Part shown: positions 17,130 to 21,250 of the stretch, piece after piece | Layout of the letters: the number at the start of each line of letters is the position of its first letter | How positions within the stretch are numbered: position 1 is the first letter of the stretch | Assembly (NCBI GenBank): GCA_964356495.1 | Contig: CAYHHR010000014.1 | Span: 1-21,250 of the forward strand | Reading direction: 5' to 3' | DNA length: 21,250 bases | Source of the DNA: JAKANM01 sp964356495 | Lineage (GTDB): Bacteria > Patescibacteriota > Patescibacteriia > Magasanikbacterales > GWA2-37-8 | Notes under the pieces: model-generated | Seen by the model: only the letters and a program-made list of their open reading frames with translations | Told to the model about the DNA's origin: nothing | Databases searched by the model: none | Program-made: the position numbers and the translations under genes

Positions 17130-18258
17130 CACTATTTTGGTACACTTCGGAAGTTTTTTTGGCGCAGGTTAACCAACTATACTTGGCGGCGATTTTCTTC
17201 CCCAGCATCGATAGTTCGGCGCGAAGTTTTTCATCAGTAAAACCGCTAATTAGTGCTTCAACTAATTCATTAACCTGCGTGGGATTGAAGTAAAGGGCGG
17301 CGCCTTCGAGCACTTCGGGCATGCAGGTCGTCAAGGACGCGATTACCGGCACGCCATGCGACATCGCCTCGAGCGGCGGAATGCCGAAACCTTCATAGAG
17401 CGAGGGCAATACGAAGATGCTTGCTGATTGGTATAGATCGCTGAGGATTTCATCATCCACAAAGTCCGTAAAAACCGCCAGGCCCATCGCGAACAGTTCG
17501 CCATACTTCTCCAGAAGACGATCGTAAAAATAATTTTTCTTTCCTACTAAGACCAGTTGGTATCGGTTACCGGTTTTATCGCAGAAAAGTTGCCAAGCGG
17601 CAAGCAAACGGTCTAAATTTTTGTGGGGATACGCGACGCCGACATATAGCGCGTACGGTCTCACGATTTTTGATTCCCCACTTGGGCGGGGCAGGGGAGG
17701 GTTGGTCAAGTCGGGGTTTGCCGCCGGATAAGCTATCGTGATTTTATCTTTGGGGACGTGGAGAGTTTTGATTAGATCATTTTTTGAAAAATTGCTGACA
17801 GTAATAATATTTATCGCTTTTTTGGCGGCGTGACGCAGGATAATTTTGAAAAAGAAATTTTTGACAAAATATAAAATTGGTCCGAGGGTGCTCGCGCGTC
17901 TCGTCGGGAAGTGCAGGAGGAGGAGGTCGTGGATAGTCACGACAAACGGCCGGTTGTAGAAAAGAGGAACATTCCAATGCGGGAAGTGCATCAGGTCGAG
18001 GTTGTTTTGACTGATTATTTTTGGAAGTTCAAATTGTTCGCGAAGGCCATACCAAGGTATATCGGCCAAAACCTTCGTGAAGCGTGGATTGGTCGGAGTG
18101 TAATCCGACCAGTTTTCCTGACGCAAAAAAATTACAAAATCGGCATCTCCGCCAGCTGGCGGATTTAGTTTCTCAAGATTCAGGATTAATTGTTCAACAT
18201 AACGCCCGAGACCGCCTTGTTTTGGGCCAAACATTCGAGCGTCGATACCAATACGCAT
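17125..18258 (-). CDS. GT4-family glycosyltransferase
   Basis: The 377-residue GT-B enzyme probably uses an NDP-sugar to build a surface glycan. The N-terminal MRIGIDARMFGPKQGGLGRY is typical of GT4 mannosyltransferase-like proteins (G-x-G-R-Y acceptor-side loop). Further motifs are VTIHDLLLLHFP, ITVSNFSKNDL, YALYVGVAYPHKNLDRLL and, in the donor domain, LPSLYEGFGIPPLEAMSHG with the E-x7-E pair near 297-305. ATG 18258 is preferred over the in-frame start at 18282, because a TATAAT box lies between them. Two short Pro/Gly-rich segments (residues 33-38 and about 182-194) are encoded by palindrome-like DNA and look inserted. The sugar and acceptor cannot be told from sequence. It lies downstream of the two-gene cassette's terminator. 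Confidence 0.93.
   Translation of the reverse strand: MRIGIDARMFGPKQGGLGRYVEQLILNLEKLNPPAGGDADFVIFLRQENWSDYTPTNPRFTKVLADIPWYGLREQFELPKIISQNNLDLMHFPHWNVPLFYNRPFVVTIHDLLLLHFPTRRASTLGPILYFVKNFFFKIILRHAAKKAINIITVSNFSKNDLIKTLHVPKDKITIAYPAANPDLTNPPLPRPSGESKIVRPYALYVGVAYPHKNLDRLLAAWQLFCDKTGNRYQLVLVGKKNYFYDRLLEKYGELFAMGLAVFTDFVDDEILSDLYQSASIFVLPSLYEGFGIPPLEAMSHGVPVIASLTTCMPEVLEGAALYFNPTQVNELVEALISGFTDEKLRAELSMLGKKIAAKYSWLTCAKKTSEVYQNSV
17680..17712 (-). repeat. Repeat-like C/G-rich insertion in the glycosyltransferase gene
   Basis: On the coding strand, runs of C (aaccctcccctgccccgccc) are followed by aagtgggga, encoding T-N-P-P-L-P-R-P-S-G-E-S. The composition is unlike the flanking codons. The pattern resembles the C-rich stem and GGGGA of the intergenic element at 6006-6043, though it is not an exact copy. 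Confidence 0.4.
18148..18163. repeat. Perfect 16-bp palindrome inside the glycosyltransferase gene
   Basis: TCCGCCAGCTGGCGGA is self-complementary over its full length and encodes the segment PPAGG(D) after N-L-E-K-L-N. It lies at a position where related enzymes normally have a short surface loop. Confidence 0.7.
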
Positions 18259-18267
18259 AGCGCGGCT

Positions 18268-18273
18268 ATTATA
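18268..18273 (-). promoter_or_regulatory. -10 element of a near-leaderless glycosyltransferase transcript
   Basis: TATAAT ends only 9 nt before the ATG at 18258, so transcription would begin at or within about 3 nt of the start codon. The -35 region falls in the T-tract of the upstream terminator and is weak. Confidence 0.55.
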
Positions 18274-18287
18274 CAATACCATTAGCC

Positions 18288-18330
18288 AAAAAAGAAAGGC
18301 CGCCCTGTACCACGTGGGGTGCAGGGCGGC
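18288..18330 (-). terminator. Strong rho-independent terminator of the two-gene cassette
   Basis: The arms at 18299-18311 and 18318-18330 pair over 13 bp with one G-T wobble, around a 6-nt loop. On this strand the stem is followed by a T-rich tract (complement of 18288-18298, ctttcttttt). It lies 28 nt after the stop of the 143-residue gene. Confidence 0.9.
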
Positions 18331-18358
18331 TGGTGCGTCATGGTGGACGCTGATGTTG

Positions 18359-18790
18359 CTAGTCGACGCGGATGGTCATCTTTTGGTCGTCCGCGAATAC
18401 GGCCTTGAACGAAGGCGTGTTACTCGTCGTCTTGACCGCCAGAGTGTTCTCGTACGCCCGAACTTGCAGGGCGCAAATCGGATTCCGCAAGTTGCTGATC
18501 TGGATGGTGAGGTTGTTCACGCGGTGGATCACCATCTGAGCACACTCGTAACGGCGGTCTTGCTCCGCAGTTTTGAGGTACAGAGTGTGGAGCCAGCCGA
18601 GCTTGAGGTGCTTTGGGTCGTCGATGGTGACGACGAGTTCCTGGCCCTCGGCGCGGACCTCGATCTTTTCGTTCGTGAGTTCGTTGGTAACGAAGACACG
18701 CTCCCAGTCGGTGGAGATGAGGAGGCCGAAGACATCAGTGGGGAGAATTTTTCGCCCCTTCTCGTCCGCCTGCTCATGGTTTTGGTCCAT
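18359..18790 (-). CDS. Uncharacterised 143-residue protein, second gene of the cassette
   Basis: I do not recognise this protein. A charged N-terminus (MDQNHEQADEKGRK) is followed by a beta-rich domain with alternating hydrophobic strands (V-F-V-T-N-E-L, I-E-V-R-A-E-G-Q-E-L-V-V-T-I, L-T-I-Q-I-S-N-L and a C-terminal K-M-T-I-R-V-D). It has two cysteines (in YECAQ and PICAL) and no signal peptide or membrane segment, so it is probably cytoplasmic. The ATG at 18790 has a good Shine-Dalgarno site, AAGGGG at 18804-18799, 8 nt upstream. The frame can be extended upstream, but only into the end of the preceding gene, so this start is preferred. Codons end mainly in G or C, unlike the flanking glycosyltransferases. 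It ends in TAG and is followed by a strong terminator. It begins 35 nt after the upstream gene, with which it must be co-transcribed. Confidence 0.82.
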   Translation of the reverse strand: MDQNHEQADEKGRKILPTDVFGLLISTDWERVFVTNELTNEKIEVRAEGQELVVTIDDPKHLKLGWLHTLYLKTAEQDRRYECAQMVIHRVNNLTIQISNLRNPICALQVRAYENTLAVKTTSNTPSFKAVFADDQKMTIRVD

Positions 18791-18825
18791 GTTTGTTGCC
18801 CCTTCGGTTTGGGTGGGACTGCTTT

Positions 18826-19908
18826 CTACTTCTTGTTTTTCTTCTCTTTCTTCCCCTTCTTCGTGGGGAACATCGCGTTGATCTTGTCGGAGGTCATTAG
18901 ACCTGCCGTCGCGAGCGCGATGCCGAGCCGGCGGTTGTCGTCGCTGATGTTTCCGCCGCACTTCTCCTTGGCCGCTTCCCTCAGCCTCGTGTCGGCGTCA
19001 CCTTCGAACCGATTGGCGACCCGCTTCGCGATGGCCAGAGTATTGGCCTGACCGAGCAATTTGAAGTAGTCGACCATCAACATCATGGTAGTGATGTCGA
19101 CGATCATCTCCCCTCGTTCCGCCTCCTTCTGGAGGCGGAGCTTCTCGGTCTCGACCTTCTGCAGTTCGCGCTGTTCACGCTGCGCGGCCGTTTCGGGCAT
19201 CTTGCAGAGCTCGATCATCCGGCTGTCATTCATGAGAAGCGGCAGGACGTCTCTCTTGTAGATGTCCGGAGGGCAGAAATTATGCCGATTGTCCGGATCG
19301 ACCCAGTAGCCGTCCTTGATGATCTCCTTCAGGCGGTCGATGGCGCGCTGGATGGAATCGCACTTGTTCTTGAGAGCAAGCTTGTCGCCTTCAGATTTGG
19401 CCGAGCTCATGTCACCCACAAACTGCCTCTTCACACCGATCAACGCGCCAGCGAGACCGCTCGCGTAGTGATGGGTGTCCAGGTCGAAGACGCAATCGGG
19501 GAACTTCGTGCCGTATTTCGTCTTCAGCTCGGCGAGGCGTTCCTCGCGGGTCGGGGGCTGCCTCGGGGCCATGGCCGCGATCTCGTGGAGGGAGAGCGTT
19601 TTGACCGGAGGCTTCGGCGGGAGATTCTGGTGAAGGGAGGCGTTGGCCACCTTCATGATGTCGCTGGCCAGACCCTCGCGGATCTGTTGCGCCTCCGCTT
19701 CGGCCTTCGCGATCTCCGCGGCTTCCTTCTGCTTGAAGATCGCCAGCATCGTCTCACGGAACCCCTTCACCTTGAAGAGGTCGAGCGTGGCCCTGCTGTC
19801 GAGCTTCTTCGCCACTTCGAGCAACTGCTCGTCGGAAGGCCCCTTGGCCTCCGGCTACACGACGAGCTGCAGAGCGGTGGACTTCGTTCCGTCGGTTCCG
19901 TTGGCCAT
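18826..19908 (-). CDS. Uncharacterised ~360-residue helical protein with in-frame TAG at codon 18
   Basis: I do not recognise this protein. The natural start is ATG 19908, with AGGAAG (19921-19916) 7 nt upstream. The frame is interrupted by TAG at 19857-19855 and then stays open to the TAG at 18828-18826. The uninterrupted part alone could start only at a TTG (19824) with no ribosome site. The product is mostly helical and rich in Ala, Lys, Glu and Arg, with likely coiled coils (about 60-90 and 250-280). A Pro-rich linker (L-P-P-K-P-P-V-K) lies near 97-104, and a lysine-rich tail (TKKGKKEKKNKK) ends it. No signal peptide or membrane segment is present. Codons end mainly in G/C, and this bias opens long shadow frames on the opposite strand. 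It is the first gene of a two-gene unit. It may be a recent pseudogene, a sequencing error or a read-through gene. Confidence 0.72.
19855..19857 (-). other. In-frame amber codon near the start of the cassette's first gene
   Basis: Reading from ATG 19908, codon 18 is TAG, between GTG and CCG. One C-to-T change from CAG would explain it. Both cassette genes, and two other genes here (stops at 7095-7097 and 9976-9978), also end in TAG, so TAG is a normal stop in this genome. Confidence 0.85.
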
Positions 19909-19915
19909 TTGTGGA

Positions 19916-19921
19916 CTTCCT
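19916..19921 (-). promoter_or_regulatory. Shine-Dalgarno site deciding the ATG at 19908
   Basis: AGGAAG is preceded by an A-run and spaced 7 nt from ATG. It is one of only two clear ribosome sites in the window, both in this cassette. Confidence 0.75.
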
Positions 19922-19937
19922 TTTTTGGTTTAACTTC

Positions 19938-19955
19938 ACCGTCCGATGGGACGGT
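19938..19955 (-). promoter_or_regulatory. Hairpin at the predicted 5' end of the cassette mRNA
   Basis: A perfect 7-bp stem (accgtcc/ggacggt) with a 4-nt loop begins at 19955, the position expected for transcription start 6-7 nt after the -10 box. No T-tract follows, so it is not a terminator. A 5'-terminal stem of this kind usually shields mRNA from 5'-end-dependent decay. Confidence 0.65.
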
Positions 19956-19960
19956 CGGAA

Positions 19961-19989
19961 AGTATATCAAAAATAGACGCCTTTGTCAA
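19961..19989 (-). promoter_or_regulatory. Near-consensus promoter of the two-gene cassette
   Basis: TTGACA (19989-19984) and TATACT (19966-19961) are separated by exactly 17 nt, with TGA giving an extended -10. A GACGC/GCGTC inverted pair (19976-19980, 19990-19994) brackets the -35 and could be an operator, but is short. The promoter starts 26 nt after the upstream glycosyltransferase stop. Confidence 0.85.
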
Positions 19990-20015
19990 GCGTCGGCTGG
20001 TTTTTTAAAGGTCTT

Positions 20016-21140
20016 TTATTTAAGCAAGCTAAGCCAATCTTGAGACGATTTTTCCCAGTTAAATTTAGCCGCTTGCGCCCGCCCAAGGATAGAAAAACGT
20101 TCGGCAAGAGCAGAAGAGTTAATAATTTTTGTGAGGCCGAGCGCGATTTCACTCGAACGATGCGGATTGACGAGGTAGGCCGTGCCGGCGGTGATTTCGG
20201 GGAGAGAGGAACGGTTCGAGGTGATGACCGGGGTGCCGTTCTGCATTGCTTCGAGGACCGGAAATCCAAAGCCTTCATAGAAACTCGGGTAAACAAAAAC
20301 CGAGGCCGCGCGATAGAGCGCCGGTTTATTATTTTCCTCGATGAAGCCGAGAAAATGAATTTTGTCACGAAGCGGCGACCGTCTCGTCAGCGCTTTTACT
20401 TCCTCATTTTTCCATCCCGGCGCGCCGGCGATAACCAGATCGTGCGGAACATTAAAATTATGAAAAGCGGATTCGTAGGCGGTAATTAGTCCGGCAATAT
20501 TTTTTCGCGGTTCGAGAGTACCGAGAAATAAAATAAACTTTTCCGGAAGCGTAAGATTGGAATTTATTTTTTTGCTATTTTCAGGATTCAGTCCCGGATA
20601 GATGACGCGAACTTTATCTTCTGGAATGTGATAATAATTAATAATATCGCGTTTGGTGTTTTCCGATGGTGTGAGAATTAATTCGGCCTTTTGGCATTGA
20701 GTTTTTGGGGAGGTGAGACGATGCCACCAGCGTTGCTTCATTGTCAGAAATTCCGGGAACAGATCGTAGGTCAGATCATGCACCGTTAAAATATGTTTGG
20801 TTTTTGTCGAGAGACAGGTAAAATTTAAATGTGGAGAGAAAAAATAATCCAGGCGCGGCAGTTCGAAGCGTTTCATAATCAGGGAATCCAATTTTGGATA
20901 TTTGAAAACCTTGATCGCGAAGTTAAAAAGTTTGTTCGGGTAGCTGGTTTTTAGAAGATGGATATTTGGACCCGTAAAATTTGGCAATATCAGCGCCTGG
21001 CCTAGAAATGAATTATAAAAAAGATAGTAATGATTCTCTGAATCCGAATTTAGAATTGCCGTGAGTAACTCAAAAGTATACTCGCCGACGCCGGTGCGAT
21101 GAGGGGAGAGGAGACAGCGAAGATCAACGCCGATATGCAT
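20016..21140 (-). CDS. GT4-family glycosyltransferase
   Basis: The 374-residue GT-B enzyme is of the mannosyltransferase-like type. The N-terminal MHIGVDLRCLLSPHRTGVGEY has the G-V-G-E-Y acceptor loop. Further motifs are ILTVHDLTYDLFPEF, ILTPSENTKRDI, KVRVIYPGLNP, FILFLGTLEPRKNIAGLI and LVIAGAPGWKNEEV. The donor-site YPSFYEGFGFPVLEAMQNG has the E-x7-E pair near 288-296. All expected elements are intact and the length is normal. The ATG at 21140 lies 3 nt after the preceding gene's stop, so it is probably translated from a longer transcript. A TATATT box just upstream could also give a near-leaderless message. It is likely part of a surface-polysaccharide or glycoprotein locus; donor and acceptor are unknown. 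Confidence 0.94.
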   Translation of the reverse strand: MHIGVDLRCLLSPHRTGVGEYTFELLTAILNSDSENHYYLFYNSFLGQALILPNFTGPNIHLLKTSYPNKLFNFAIKVFKYPKLDSLIMKRFELPRLDYFFSPHLNFTCLSTKTKHILTVHDLTYDLFPEFLTMKQRWWHRLTSPKTQCQKAELILTPSENTKRDIINYYHIPEDKVRVIYPGLNPENSKKINSNLTLPEKFILFLGTLEPRKNIAGLITAYESAFHNFNVPHDLVIAGAPGWKNEEVKALTRRSPLRDKIHFLGFIEENNKPALYRAASVFVYPSFYEGFGFPVLEAMQNGTPVITSNRSSLPEITAGTAYLVNPHRSSEIALGLTKIINSSALAERFSILGRAQAAKFNWEKSSQDWLSLLK

Positions 21141-21143
21141 ATA

Positions 21144-21250
21144 TTAATATAGAAGTGTCGGTTGGTAGAGACCTTTTTGAAATTCTTCAAAATGGTGATT
21201 GACGTAGTCGAGGATCTGTAATTTGAAATTTTCGGTGCGGAATTTACCGG
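21144..21250 (-). CDS. C-terminal end of an unidentified gene (5' part outside window)
   Basis: The last 34 codons end at TAA 21146-21144 and read GKFRTENFKLQILDYVNHHF and then EEFQKGLYQPTLLY. The gene ends 3 nt before the glycosyltransferase ATG, which suggests one operon. The fragment is too short to assign a family; a glycan-biosynthesis enzyme would fit the context only. A second frame is also open here but reads less like protein. Confidence 0.55.
   Translation of the reverse strand, partial: GKFRTENFKLQILDYVNHHFEEFQKGLYQPTLLY

Noticed and set aside
18259..18282. Start of the glycosyltransferase at 18282
   Set aside because: A TATAAT box lies within this extension, and MRIGIDARMF at 18258 is the usual N-terminus of the family.
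18791..18961. Upstream extension of the 143-residue gene to 18961
   Set aside because: The added residues overlap the end of the previous gene out of frame and read as Arg/Gln/Glu-rich noise; the ATG at 18790 has a proper Shine-Dalgarno site.
18314..19051. Plus-strand frame of 245 codons across the cassette
   Set aside because: It covers the terminator hairpin and both opposite-strand genes, has no ribosome site, and reads as an antisense shadow.
18826..19908. TAG reassigned to an amino acid in the cassette
   Set aside because: Both cassette genes stop at TAG, and reading through the one at 18826 gives a nonsense frame overlapping the next gene; two other genes in the window also use TAG as stop.
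19282..20043. Long plus-strand frame (253 codons) opposite the first cassette gene
   Set aside because: It is the mirror of a gene with G/C-ending codons: its composition (Leu, Arg, Gly, His-rich) is that of an antisense shadow, and it runs through the cassette promoter and terminates inside the next gene.

Overview
The window looks like chromosomal DNA of a Candidate Phyla Radiation (Patescibacteria, Parcubacteria-like) bacterium. This is inferred from gene content: a baseplate-J-like membrane protein next to a PilB/GspE ATPase, a DUF4012 protein paired with a DUF11-like protein, a giant surface protein of Asp-box and fibronectin-III repeats, a threonyl-tRNA synthetase without a TGS domain, and mostly genes with no Shine-Dalgarno sequence and very short leaders. 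No rRNA or tRNA gene or CRISPR array was seen.

Layout. Positions 1-12745 read rightward: the 3' part of the giant repeat protein and its terminator; a 118-bp mobile-like inverted-repeat element; a polytopic membrane protein with the pilus-type ATPase; the baseplate-J-like protein; and a threonyl-tRNA synthetase-miaA pair. Positions 12750-21250 read leftward. From the right edge they hold the tail of an unidentified gene, a GT4 glycosyltransferase, a two-gene cassette of unknown proteins (18288-19989), a second GT4 glycosyltransferase, the DUF4012 protein and the DUF11-like protein. The halves converge with 4 nt between miaA and the DUF11-like gene. No gap without a gene exceeds 300 nt.

Most of the window concerns the cell surface: pilus assembly, repeat-rich surface proteins, surface-glycan glycosyltransferases and two membrane-anchored exported proteins. 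Two housekeeping genes for tRNA function sit in the middle.

The stretch that stands out is the 18288-19989 cassette. It has a near-consensus promoter, a hairpin at the predicted mRNA 5' end, real Shine-Dalgarno sites on both genes, G/C-ending codons unlike its neighbours, and a 13-bp terminator stem. It lies between two glycosyltransferase genes. Its first gene has an in-frame TAG at codon 18. I recognise neither protein, so this is the best candidate here for something undescribed. Other points of interest are a retroviral-type CCHC zinc knuckle on the DUF4012 protein and palindromic insertions inside a glycosyltransferase gene.
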